Below are positions 59,201 through 64,000 of a DNA stretch of 64,000 nucleotides, in pieces. The DNA is taken from contig JAPDOI010000424.1 in assembly GCA_029168955.1 (NCBI GenBank), forward strand, positions 62,001 through 126,000. Direction: 5' to 3'. The stretch's first letter is position 1, and the number at the start of each line of letters is the position of its first letter. Position numbers and translations under genes: made by a program. The notes under the pieces are model-generated. The model made no database searches, had not been told where the DNA came from, and saw nothing but the letters and a program-made list of their open reading frames with translations. This DNA is from Aplectana chamaeleonis. Taxonomy: Eukaryota > Nematoda > Chromadorea > Rhabditida > Cosmocercidae.

Positions 59201-61033
59201 CGATTCCGTATAGCTGATAATCTGCATCGGTACTTTGGAGGCATCGTTCACGATAATCATTTTTGATGACTTTTCGCAGTAAAATCATAGGCGAGAAGAA
59301 TTCTATGCTCTCAGTGTCGAAAAAGCGGTTTAAAAAGAGTTAGGAATGGCAAAATAACGGATGCAAACAAGCAATCTCAGGTCACCGAAACGCCTCACGA
59401 CGAACCCCTAGACGTGAAGCAATGAACACTTGAGGTTGTGATAACATGAAGTAGTCAGGTCAAGGAAGTACTGATAAACGAGCTAAGCCGCTTGATTGCA
59501 TTGATAGGTATCATCCTTCGTAGCAGTTAATTCCTCCACGCTCAAAATCAACGTATGCAAATGTAGACCTCTTTTAGCACCAAAACACGGTTTCCGCGCT
59601 CTATTCAAGCATGTCTTGCTGTACAGGGCACCAGAGCTTCCGTAAATCGAAAAAATATCAAAATTGCAATCTATTGTGAACACTGTTTTGAGGTCAAGAA
59701 AGTTTGTTTTCGTTGGAGATGTTCATGGAAAATACGTCGAGAATCGCTTTATGGAGGCCCATAATTTTCAAGCGGAAGTCAACCAAAATTATTCTGCTCT
59801 CTCTATCGATCCATACAAAAAAAGGCGAATAAAAACTTTCTTGGGCGAACGGCATCATGTATAGTTCCATCCAGCGAAAGTGGTTGAAGGTAACCTCTGT
59901 GCAGACACCACGACTCAATGCGTATGGGTATGGTCGCGGCCATTACCGTCCAATAGCGCCGAGAGACTGAGCTACTGGTCAGTATTGACCGCGACGCAAT
60001 CGCTCAGACTAAAAGTCAACAAGACAGCACAAGAAATTAACGCAAGAGCTTGCTATGCATCAAGAACTATTGATGCTCGTCTTTGTAAAACGTTTGCTCC
60101 GTTTTGATCTATGACTTGCCCACGATTTTCAACTTCTACGAATTCGGTTTTTTTTCATAAAGCTAGGGACAACCTTTGAGTCCACAGTTTTGATCAAAAA
60201 CGTGAAAAAGCGTTGACATGATTGTTCAGAGAACTACAGCAGTTTTAAACAAAAAGTTCACAATAAGAACTTAAGAAGGTGTTCAGCGCTACAATTTTGT
60301 CAGGGTTCGACACTGCAACAAGGGTGAAATTACTCACATTGATATGTTGATTAGGTATGCTTTGTGTTACTAAGAAAACATAATTCTGTCATTATTCGAA
60401 ACACTTCGATTACGTTGCCATGTTTTTCCAGTCAAAAATATGCAATTACGAAAACAAGACGTTTCAAAAGACAAAAAGTTTTTCGTTTTTTTCGGAATTT
60501 TTCGAATTCAAAACCGAAAATTTTTCGTTTTTCGGTTTTTTCAGTTTCGAAGTTTTTCGCACATGGCTGGCTTCGACACGAGAGCGATTTATGTAGGGCA
60601 GTCTTGTGTCACATCGCATTTCTCACATCTGGTCCGTTCATTGTAAAAGATCCACGTAGATGTCTTCATTTACGTCGTGACTCATATTCAGTTAACCCGT
60701 ATGACAACTGTGTAGAGCCATCAGTCAAGGGCAAAACCGAAAAGAATATACATAGAAAACACTTACTGCTAAACCTGTAGAAATAAATGTCATACCCTCT
60801 ATGTACTAAAAGTTTCGATAGGCCTTTTTCGAGCTGTTTATTGATTCATCGATTCTTGCTGTAAGGAGAGATCTCACTTCCTACTTTTTTATCCTCGATA
60901 GGTGGTGCAAGCAAGACAATGAACATAAGGTAAAGGAGAGAGTGACTCACTTGCAGAGCTTTTGGCCATCTCGTAGTTGCTCGCGGAAATTGTCTCGACT
61001 ACCGGATGTGTCAAAATCCTCTCCAATCAATCC
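25461..61033 (-). CDS. Calponin-homology (transgelin/calponin-type) gene, three exons seen
   Basis: Exons 60951-61033, 25630-25756 and 25461-25546 join in phase (phase 2, then phase 0) and give one continuous CH-domain sequence. In order it shows [20 protein letters not shown] and QKLCK, then [13 protein letters not shown] and [19 protein letters not shown], then [20 protein letters not shown] and QSLARK. This matches the calponin/transgelin CH pattern, an actin-filament-binding module of muscle and cytoskeleton. The start codon and first exon(s) lie beyond the right edge. The last exon either stops at TAG 25461 (ARKVR) or splices at AAG|GTTCGC to an exon not found. The first intron would be 35,194 bp and contains nested transposons, so transcription must cross the giant palindrome. 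The alternative is a rearrangement that merely placed the exons in order. Confidence 0.8.
25630..25756 (-). CDS. CH-domain gene, second visible exon
   Basis: Acceptor ATTTAG, donor GTGAGT; 127 nt. Its first base completes the lysine codon left open by the upstream exon. It codes the hydrophobic helix and the [11 protein letters not shown] core of the CH domain. Confidence 0.85.
26455..27215. repeat. Inverted repeat with tRNA-like ends
   Basis: Both ends hold related sequence in inverted orientation: minus strand GAGGCATCTAGCTACGCGTTGG at the left, plus strand GAGGCATTTAGCTACGCGTTGA at the right. Between them are tandem words TAGCGAGAATTTACG and AATATGCGGG. The left end on the minus strand shows an A-box-like TAGCTACGCGTTGG and, about 20 bp on, a B-box-like GGTTCAAGGCC. 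That pattern suggests tRNA-derived ends, but the anticodon arm is shortened. Confidence 0.45.
27535..27669 (+). repeat. Left terminal repeat of the Penelope-like element
   Basis: It shares about 134 bp with 35528-35661, from GGTAAATTGTCTCGACGTAA to GAAGTGAATGGAATAAT, with a handful of mismatches. It includes a hammerhead-like motif. Such pseudo-LTRs are typical of Penelope elements. Confidence 0.85.
27573..27610 (+). ncRNA. Hammerhead-like motif, left copy
   Basis: GGCC, CTGATAA, a stem formed by GGCGAGCTTGCC, GAAAC and closing GCGGCC follow the hammerhead order CUGANGA-stem-GAAA. The base at the position of the catalytic G8 is A, so cleavage is expected to be weak or absent. The stem also has one mismatch relative to the right copy. 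Confidence 0.5.
28256..29245 (+). pseudogene. Penelope-like protein, N-terminal region and start of RT
   Basis: Upstream of the main frame, 28256-28468 has [13 protein letters not shown] and a basic helix region ([18 protein letters not shown]) typical of the Penelope N-terminus. The frame from 28524 carries [30 protein letters not shown] and the RT motif [20 protein letters not shown], which supplies a catalytic aspartate. It is cut at CSVFK by the TTAA element at 29246. At least one frame change lies between the two parts. Confidence 0.8.
29246..29698. mobile_element. TTAA MITE inside the Penelope-like RT
   Basis: Inverted ends AGGCACCGTAGGCGCTGAAA and TTTCAGCGCGTACGATGCCT are flanked by TTAA at 29242-29245 and 29699-29702. 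The interior is also inverted (GACCCAACAAACTCTACCTA matches its mirror). The RT frame continues directly after the second TTAA, so the insertion point is exact. Its end differs from AGGCAGTGTTCACG beyond the first bases, so it is a separate subfamily. Confidence 0.85.
29699..29822 (+). pseudogene. Penelope-like RT, middle fragment
   Basis: This short piece codes the RT segment with [20 protein letters not shown], the conserved block just before the YIDD motif. It is cut off at the CTTCCCAC target site of the next element. The remaining RT resumes at 34373. Confidence 0.8.
30372..31848 (-). pseudogene. RTE reverse transcriptase, frameshifted
   Basis: Three overlapping frames (31848-31546, 31594-31292, 31328-30372) carry consecutive RT blocks. 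These are [20 protein letters not shown], then [13 protein letters not shown] with the expected leucine changed, then [12 protein letters not shown] with the YADD catalytic centre. Thumb and C-terminal regions follow, ending [15 protein letters not shown]. At least two frameshifts make it inactive. Confidence 0.88.
31764..33146 (-). pseudogene. RTE endonuclease and start of reverse transcriptase
   Basis: A 460-residue frame holds the second part of an APE-type endonuclease: [20 protein letters not shown], a YVLTRN block and the catalytic SDHRPV. A linker rich in arginine and lysine follows, then the RT approach ([20 protein letters not shown]). The endonuclease N-terminus is absent because of 5' truncation. 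The frame is lost near 31770. Confidence 0.88.
33257..33425. mobile_element. Small MITE with AACTTTGCTTGC ends
   Basis: Inverted ends AACTTTGCTTGCTCCATAAG and CTTATGCGGCAAGCAAAGTT continue into CAGGTCGGTGG/CCACCGACCTG. It sits at the turning point of an inverted pair of the surrounding 4.5-kb element (TTTGAAATCTACGTAAAATT on both sides). Confidence 0.7.
34373..35336 (+). pseudogene. Penelope-like RT end and GIY-YIG endonuclease
   Basis: From 34381 the frame gives [20 protein letters not shown], the RT catalytic motif, then an in-frame TAG at 34571. After this comes the conserved block [18 protein letters not shown], and then the nuclease: [31 protein letters not shown], preceded by a cysteine-rich [18 protein letters not shown] frameshift near 35115 separates the last part ([20 protein letters not shown]). 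Penelope elements use this nuclease for target-primed integration. Confidence 0.88.
35528..35661 (+). repeat. Right terminal repeat of the Penelope-like element
   Basis: Counterpart of 27535-27669, lying after the stop codon of the element. It carries the second hammerhead-like motif at 35567-35604. Confidence 0.85.
35567..35604 (+). ncRNA. Hammerhead-like motif, right copy
   Basis: GGCCT, CTGATAA, the perfect stem GGCAAGCTTGCC, GAAAC, GTC and closing TGGCC. The GUC expected at a hammerhead cleavage site is present here but is GTG in the left copy. The G8 position is A, as in the left copy. Confidence 0.5.
35662..36849. other. AT-rich intronic sequence, no gene seen
   Basis: It lies between the Penelope-like element and the next word-built repeat, inside the large CH-gene intron. 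Only short frames and A/T runs were found. Confidence 0.5.
36850..36955 (+). repeat. Word-built element, copy 5 (CGGTAAA word)
   Basis: It begins AGGGGTGTGCCGAAAATTCT and is built of CGGTAAA and its complement TTTACCG in both orientations. Confidence 0.65.
37219..37435. mobile_element. 210-bp MITE-like inverted repeat
   Basis: The left side GGTGGTGCTATGTGGGATGG and CACTTGGCCACGCCCATTT pair with the right side AAATGGGCGTGGCCAAGTG and CTCATCCCACAAGCACC. The ends are near 37238 and 37428; the outermost bases are uncertain. Confidence 0.7.
37440..37760. repeat. Tandem repeat of ~120-bp units rich in CTGGC words
   Basis: Three degenerate units share GCGAAAATGTGCCAG, GACAGCTGG.TGATAACTGGCA and TTCAGCTGGCAATT. 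GCTGGC/GCCAGC words dominate. A separate stretch at 40000-40190 is built of the same CTGGC/GCCAG words. Confidence 0.6.
38104..38215 (+). repeat. Word-built element, copy 6 (TTGCCG word)
   Basis: It begins AGGGATGTGCGGCAATTGCC, then GATTGCCGTTTGCCGGCCGT and TTTTGGACGATTTTTGTC. The skeleton matches copy 1, with TTGCCG in place of TTTCTG. Confidence 0.65.
38216..39820. other. Intronic sequence, no gene seen
   Basis: No domain-bearing frame was found. A GC-rich patch at 39200-39300 (GCCGCAGCGGCAC) recalls the GC-rich words of the giant palindrome (42900-43080). An AAGTCAAGTAG tail near 39340 may mark an RTE 3' end. Confidence 0.45.
39822..39911 (-). repeat. Word-built element, copy 7 (CGGCAAA word)
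   Basis: On the minus strand it begins AGGGATGTGCGGCAAACGAT, then repeats CGGCAAACGG and includes AAAAATGGCCGGCAAACGG. Confidence 0.65.
40570..40705 (-). repeat. Word-built element, copy 8 (TTTACCG word)
   Basis: On the minus strand it begins AGGGGTGTGCATTTTCCGTT, then runs through TTTACCGAT repeats. It uses the same word as copy 5, in a different arrangement. Confidence 0.65.
40717..40747 (+). repeat. (TAA)n microsatellite, short
   Basis: About ten TAA units with one TGA interruption, at the left end of the solo Penelope-type terminal repeat. Confidence 0.9.
40846..40883 (-). ncRNA. Hammerhead-like motif in a solo Penelope-type terminal repeat
   Basis: On the minus strand: AGGCCT, CTGAAGA, a stem GACG-GTAA-CGTC, GAAAC, GTC, AGGCC. 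The G8 position is intact and the loop is a GTAA tetraloop. Flanking sequence (AACCTCG..GGGCAGAAGTATAACA) parallels that beside the motifs of the 27.5-35.7 kb element (AACCTGG..CGGCACAGAAGTGAATGG). So this is a lone terminal repeat of a related element. Confidence 0.55.
40986..41228 (+). repeat. (TAA)n microsatellite, ~240 bp
   Basis: Nearly pure TAA units with a few CAA and TGC interruptions. Poly-asparagine and poly-tyrosine/isoleucine frames across it are artefacts. It adjoins the lone Penelope-type repeat. Confidence 0.97.
42930..43090. repeat. GC-rich CCGCTTCGG/CGCGATAGTGCCG word cluster in the palindrome arm
   Basis: The block repeats AGTGCCGC, TTCGGAGCC and CGCGATAGTGCC in both orientations; the mirror is at 51325-51470. 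A related cluster with TACCGCAGCGGCTCC lies at 43320-43450 (mirror 50940-51080). Similar words reappear at 62200-62700. Confidence 0.6.
45700..48400. repeat. Core of the palindrome: alternating inverted blocks of GATTTGGC/TGTTGTGAAATT words
   Basis: Forward blocks at 45700-46150 and 46990-47480 alternate with reverse blocks at 46388-46640 and 47825-48400. Each is a loose tandem of about 55-60 bp holding AAATGTTGTGAAATT and GATTTGGC plus CAAAAGGTTGGGCTCCGCGG. The strict mirror symmetry of the arms stops near 45955/48165. A piece at 46690-46990 belongs to the repeat family seen at 20972-22058. Confidence 0.75.
48928..49200. other. ~270-bp segment present only in the right arm
   Basis: Between GTACCGGACGC and ATTCAACTCCAGAAG the right arm has about 270 bp that are missing from the left arm (near 45195). 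It contains TTTTTTGCGCTCACAAAGCG with a short hairpin. Either an insertion on the right or a deletion on the left. Confidence 0.6.
52199..52547 (-). repeat. 3' LTR
   Basis: It is preceded on the minus strand by the purine run AAAATGGGAGG (52548-52558), the likely plus-strand primer. A TATATAAAC box lies near 52435 on the minus strand. Confidence 0.93.
52603..53010 (-). pseudogene. Integrase C-terminal tail
   Basis: The frame starts in an SH3-like C-terminal motif ([20 protein letters not shown]) and continues to a basic tail rich in arginine and lysine ([13 protein letters not shown]). A frameshift near 53100 separates it from the catalytic domain. It ends about 55 bp before the 3' LTR. Confidence 0.8.
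53352..54119 (-). pseudogene. Integrase, zinc-binding and catalytic domains
   Basis: The zinc domain is present ([31 protein letters not shown]). The catalytic core shows the first aspartate in HVDFAGP, the second in [12 protein letters not shown] and the glutamate in [13 protein letters not shown] stop ends the frame just after, at 53352. A stop near 54127 separates it from the RNase H side. Confidence 0.93.
54224..55330 (-). pseudogene. Reverse transcriptase and RNase H
   Basis: RT blocks in order: [51 protein letters not shown], and the catalytic [11 protein letters not shown]. RNase H follows with [15 protein letters not shown] and [12 protein letters not shown]. The frame is lost just after at about 54260, before the RNase H/integrase linker. 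Confidence 0.93.
55355..56359 (-). pseudogene. Gag C-terminus (zinc knuckles) and protease
   Basis: The 334-residue frame has the rest of capsid, then two CCHC knuckles ([14 protein letters not shown] and [14 protein letters not shown]). An aspartic protease follows with [14 protein letters not shown]. The start of RT ([16 protein letters not shown]) is included before an in-frame TAA at 55355. The next frame lies in the same phase, so this is a single nonsense change. Confidence 0.9.
56365..56838 (-). pseudogene. Gag, N-terminal part
   Basis: 157 residues begin with a glutamine/methionine-rich coiled region (residues about 5-45) and continue into a capsid-like region ([20 protein letters not shown]). 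The frame stops at 56365 and the homologous sequence continues at once in the next frame, so a one-base shift separates it from the following part. This looks like a mutation rather than a programmed shift, because it falls inside the capsid region. Confidence 0.85.
57235..57583 (-). repeat. 5' LTR
   Basis: The same 349 bp as the 3' LTR with about six substitutions. Two bases inside its end, the minus strand reads TGGCGATCAGGTC, the expected place for a tRNA primer binding site; the tRNA was not identified. Confidence 0.93.
58744..58870 (+). repeat. Word-built element, copy 9 (TTTTTCG word)
   Basis: It begins AGGGGTGTGCGCTTTTCGTT and continues with TTTTTCG words and CGCCCTTTTTGG at the place where copies 1 and 6 have GCCATTTTGG and GGCCGTTTTTGG. 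Confidence 0.65.
59241..59687. mobile_element. TTAA MITE, copy D (decayed ends)
   Basis: The ends AGGCATCGTTCACGATAATC and ATTGTGAACACTG are decayed versions of the family ends, and the flanks are no longer TTAA. The interior aligns with copy A at 12694-13731 over most of its length, and lacks the 587-bp insert that copy A carries. Confidence 0.7.
60470..60570 (-). repeat. Word-built element, copy 10 (AAAAACG/CGAAAAA word)
   Basis: On the minus strand it begins CCAGCCATGTGCGAAAAACT, a boundary with two changes, followed by CGAAAAA and CCGAAAA words. Confidence 0.55.
60571..60950. other. Start of the large CH-gene intron, no feature seen
   Basis: Sequence between word-built copy 10 and the donor site of the CH exon. 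No structured repeat or coding frame was recognised. Confidence 0.45.
60951..61033 (-). CDS. CH-domain gene, first visible exon
   Basis: Bounded by acceptor TTTTTAG and donor GTGAGT on the minus strand; 83 nt ending in phase 2. It codes the first half of the CH domain through DGQKLCK. The preceding exon must end in phase 0 and was not found to the right. Confidence 0.82.
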
Positions 61034-61081
61034 CTAAAAATGTGTATGAAATGAGAGAATTCAACTAGATGTGTGCTTTAA

Positions 61082-61517
61082 AGGCAGTGTTCACGTCGAA
61101 TATCACACTCGAGTTTGATCCAAACATGGGATTGCTTGGTCGTGAGGTAACTAATAGTAGTGAAGAAACGGCGAAGAAAAACGTTTAGAATTAGCTAAAA
61201 ACGGTTTCTAACGTTCAGGGCGTGGACGAGAATCATGGGCCCGGCTGATTTCCGCAAGTGCGTGGTAATCGCGAAATGTGCGCGAATCGGTCAGGCTGGA
61301 CGCGGCAGAGTTGCTTGTCAATTTGCCATCGAAAACGTGCTCGTCCGAATGGGGGTCGGACCGAGATAGGTAGGCGCACTGAGATAACTTTCAAAACCGT
61401 TTTTGTCGATTGCTGGCCCATTTTCGCTGCTTTCTTCGATCCTATCCTCTCCAGCATCTGCCAACTTAGTGTTTCACACTGAAACCTCAAGAACGAGATT
61501 TATCGTGCACACTGCCT
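61082..61517. mobile_element. TTAA MITE, copy E
   Basis: AGGCAGTGTTCACGTCG at the left, after TTAA, pairs with ATCGTGCACACTGCCT at the right, before CTAA (one change from TTAA). It lies 48 bp upstream of the CH exon, in the preceding intron. Its left interior resembles that of copy B. Confidence 0.75.
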
Positions 61518-62090
61518 CTAATATTGTGATAGACGAGCCCTTATCACAAGATCTCTAAATAGTGATGTTTCAAATTCAATACAAAACTCTTCGCATTTCA
61601 TTCCCAAGAAACCTGGCTGGGGAGAAAAATCTGAACCAGGTTGTACATCATTATATACATAAATAACAAAGAAACTTCCGTTCGCGTCCCGAAAATGCAA
61701 CGTCCGGGATGACGAGAGTGGGATGTGCAATCAATGTAAGGTTTTCAAATGCTGAAAATTCGGCCTGCGATTTTCCTTATCGGTACTCGCGCACTCGTAG
61801 GGTTGTACGATTGCATCCCAGGGCTGTCAACGAGCTAAACCCCTCGTTTTCAACAGCAGATGTTGCCTATAACGAAGGCTTGAACCCGATGTCGGTCCCG
61901 GCGTGCAACTTCTCATTATCAGCAGCATACACTGCAAACGGAAAGAAAAATAAGGCTGCTACCCCCTCTAGCGGGGTTGGTATAGCCTAGCTCCCTCATT
62001 TTGAGCCGGTTGAAATAAGGCTTATCGGGCTGATCATGTCAAAATCTTCTTATCACTGCTATATTTTACTATGACCGACCGCTTGGCTGC
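61518..62090. other. No gene or repeat recognised
   Basis: Short frames only (93 residues on plus at 61709, 70 on minus at 61730), without domains. One would expect an upstream exon of the CH gene somewhere to the right of 61034, but none could be identified here. Confidence 0.4.
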
Positions 62091-62199
62091 TTGCTCCGCC
62101 CGGACTCATCCGAGCAAGCTAGGATGATCCTTGCCACAATCCGGAGCAAAGGGGCCAGCCTGACCACTCTGAGAGAATCTTTCGCGCTAGTACATAAAG

Positions 62200-62700
62200 T
62201 TATGCTTCCGCGATCCGCGATGGTACCGTGTTCGTCTCCTCCTCGTCCCGCGATAGTTACCCAATCAACCTATCCGTTGACTTTCTCGTGCTCGTACCGT
62301 GATGGTACCGCGATCGTTACCAAGTCTACCGCGCTAGTACCGATGTGCACTCGCGATCCGCGATGGTACCGTGATCGTTTCCGCCCGTTCCCGAGCTCTC
62401 ATGATGTGCGGATTTGTATAGCAGCCAGGTGAAACACTAAGAAGGCATGGATGCAGTACGATCAGGGGTTACGCGATAGCGCCGGGCTCGATTCCTTGCG
62501 TTTCCGCGATGGAGCATGGCGGGAGCATTGATGAACGAACGCGGTACGCTCTCGGTTCGAGACTGGCAAAATCTCGCGACCGTTCCGCGATAGCCCCATT
62601 CTAGTATTCTCTCGGCCCCTACTAGAAACCGGGAGGATTCTATCCGTGAACGATCGCGGGGATTCTTTCAGAGCACGGTGTGCAACGAAGACATCATTCT
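62200..62700. repeat. Word-rich region, CGCGATGGTACCG/TACCGCGATCG
   Basis: CGCGAT, GGTACCG and TACCGCG words recur in both orientations, loosely spaced, including GATCCGCGATGGTACCGTG twice (about 62215 and 62350). The vocabulary resembles the GC-rich blocks in the giant palindrome (TACCGCGATAGTTCCGCG). Confidence 0.55.
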
Positions 62701-62839
62701 CGCCACGGCCCACAGCGAGGAAGCATTTCTCGCGATGGGCCATGTGGACGGTCTCCACAGCGTCCAAAATCATCCAGAAGCTGACGCATGGTCGCTTTCT
62801 CGGACCGAACTCAATCAGCTATGTAACTGCTTCTTCTGT

Positions 62840-63145
62840 GGGAGTGGCCATCTTACATACTCTCGATGCCAGAGCAGCTCGCAGGAGGAGCTTTGCAGTC
62901 CTGTGCCTTGTTTTGATAGGAGTTGAACGGGTGGCCGTGTGGCGCTCCGGCCCCATACTGGGCACCTGGTAATCGACTCACTAGTGGCCATCACCGCATC
63001 GATTACCAGGTGCGCAAGCTGGGCTGAAACACCACACCGCCAACCGTTCACTTCTTATCAAAACGAGCCGCAACGCAGGCACTGGTCTGCCAAGCTCCTC
63101 CCTGCGAGTCGCTCGGGAATCGAGGGTACCTGCCGCCGTCGTAAG
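62840..63145. mobile_element. 300-bp fold-back
   Basis: The left arm (CAGCTCGCAGGAGGAGCTTTGCAG, then TTGATAGGAGTTGAACGG and TACTGGGCACCTGGTAATCGA) is mirrored by the right arm (TCGATTACCAGGTGCGCA, CCGTTCACTTCTTATCAA, CTGCCAAGCTCCTCCCTGCG). The turning point is near 62995. Confidence 0.75.
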
Positions 63146-63169
63146 CCTATAATTGCTGGTCGCTTTTAC

Positions 63170-63250
63170 TAGTCGCGGCTCTGCCAACAGTTACAAAACC
63201 CGTCACGTCAACAGGTCTTGCACTGAGTCACGACGGGTTGGAACAGTGAT
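63170..63250 (+). repeat. Dispersed ~85-bp repeat, copy at 63 kb
   Basis: It matches 22275-22375 from CGCGGCTCTGCCAACAG to GACGGGTTGGAACAGT. Followed by unrelated sequence. Confidence 0.7.
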
Positions 63251-63381
63251 TTTGTTAGGTCGCTTCGACTACTCGCGTCGCTTCCATGATGGAAGCGATT
63301 CGTGTATCCGATTCGAAGCGCCTAGGCTGTAATCTTGAGTTCAGACGTAGGGTATTCGGCGCCAAATTGCGGGCTCCACAC

Positions 63382-63879
63382 TCAGTCTCGCGGCGTTGTC
63401 CGCAAAGTTCCGTCACGTTTCACGCGGAATTGCGTCCCCACATTTGAAATCGCTGGACGGAGCGATTTCGCGGCAGTAATGTTGGTCGCTTCGACTTGAT
63501 GTGGAGCAGCTATGAATGGGGCTGTAGAGTAGGATGCTACCGCGTTGACACGTATAAGAAGAATCAATGGAGGGGTTGAATCCGATGACAAAGGTATCAG
63601 CAGCTTATTGTGAAGGAGAGCTGCCATACTCACCCGTTTCAAGAAATTCAATATAGTGTCCGGCAAAGAAGGGATCAGCAGCACACTAGTCGGAGGAGCA
63701 GCTATTTGGCAGCAGCTGATGCTGTTACCAGTAGTTAGTACAGCAAATGTGCTGCGAACCTCTTTGTCCGCAGGTTCGATTGCTATTGTGCCGACATATA
63801 ACCCATCGAGTGGGCGAGTACAGACGTGCTGCAGTAATGTTCTACTTACAGTCGGCATGGATCCTAGTGATATGTACAT
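63382..63879 (-). other. 165-residue open frame of unknown meaning
   Basis: The minus-strand frame is rich in serine, threonine and alanine and shows no motif that I recognise. The plus strand is open for 86 codons over part of the same interval and is followed by AATAAA at about 63922. Neither frame has clear splice signals, so both are reported only as an ambiguous region. Confidence 0.2.
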
Positions 63880-64000
63880 GATAGTATTTCCATTTGTGCT
63901 GTCATTGTTTCAATAGTAAATAAAATATGAAATATATACTTCGCGTTTCCCACTGAAGGTTGGCGCAAGCTCGGTGCACCTACATATGTTGTAGCATGTG

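Noticed and set aside
59664..59864. 66-residue frame with VFVGDVHGK, resembling a phosphoesterase GDxHG motif
   Set aside because: Only this short match is present; the other metal-binding motifs are missing and the frame starts within a MITE end.

Overview
This is a window of nematode nuclear DNA, probably from a hookworm-like strongylid. That reading rests on three things: a spliced C-terminal half of a LIN-10/Mint gene, splice acceptors of the nematode TTTCAG/TTTTAG type, and a decayed mariner of the hookworm bandit kind (family assignment from memory, not searched). Only two host genes can be supported. No operon, tRNA, rRNA or CRISPR was found.

Host genes. At 848-7701 (+) lie ten exons of the lin-10 (Mint/X11/APBA) orthologue, covering the PTB domain and both PDZ domains up to the stop codon; its N-terminal exons lie off the left edge. 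On the minus strand, three exons (60951-61033, 25630-25756, 25461-25546) join in phase to give most of a calponin/transgelin-type CH domain. The intron between the first two would be 35,194 bp and carries most of the transposons in the window. The two genes face each other tail to tail.

Repeat landscape. From 7.7 to 25 kb lie fold-back elements, a deleted mariner with TA target duplication, TTAA-flanked MITEs with AGGCAGTGTTCACGAT ends, and a 42-bp minisatellite (16.8-18.4 kb) split by a 305-bp TIR element with a 9-bp target duplication. From 27.5 to 35.7 kb is a Penelope-like element (RT plus GIY-YIG nuclease, hammerhead-like motifs in its terminal repeats). It is broken by a TTAA MITE and by a 4.5-kb TIR element, which in turn holds a 5'-truncated RTE-type retrotransposon. 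From 41.7 to 58.1 kb is a giant nested inverted repeat whose right arm was later split by an almost complete Ty3/gypsy LTR element (52199-57583, AAGTT-side target AAAGT duplicated). The right end holds more MITEs and fold-backs.

Most unusual signals: (1) at least ten short elements sharing a boundary AGGGRTGTGCGG, whose interiors keep a common skeleton while the recurring 6-7-base word differs between copies; (2) the giant palindrome, built of smaller palindromes with a terminal module present four times; (3) two unrelated-looking repeats carrying the same TATA-box-to-initiator layout with identical 19-bp spacing; (4) hammerhead-like motifs in which both copies of the Penelope element have lost the base expected to be catalytic, while a third copy keeps it.
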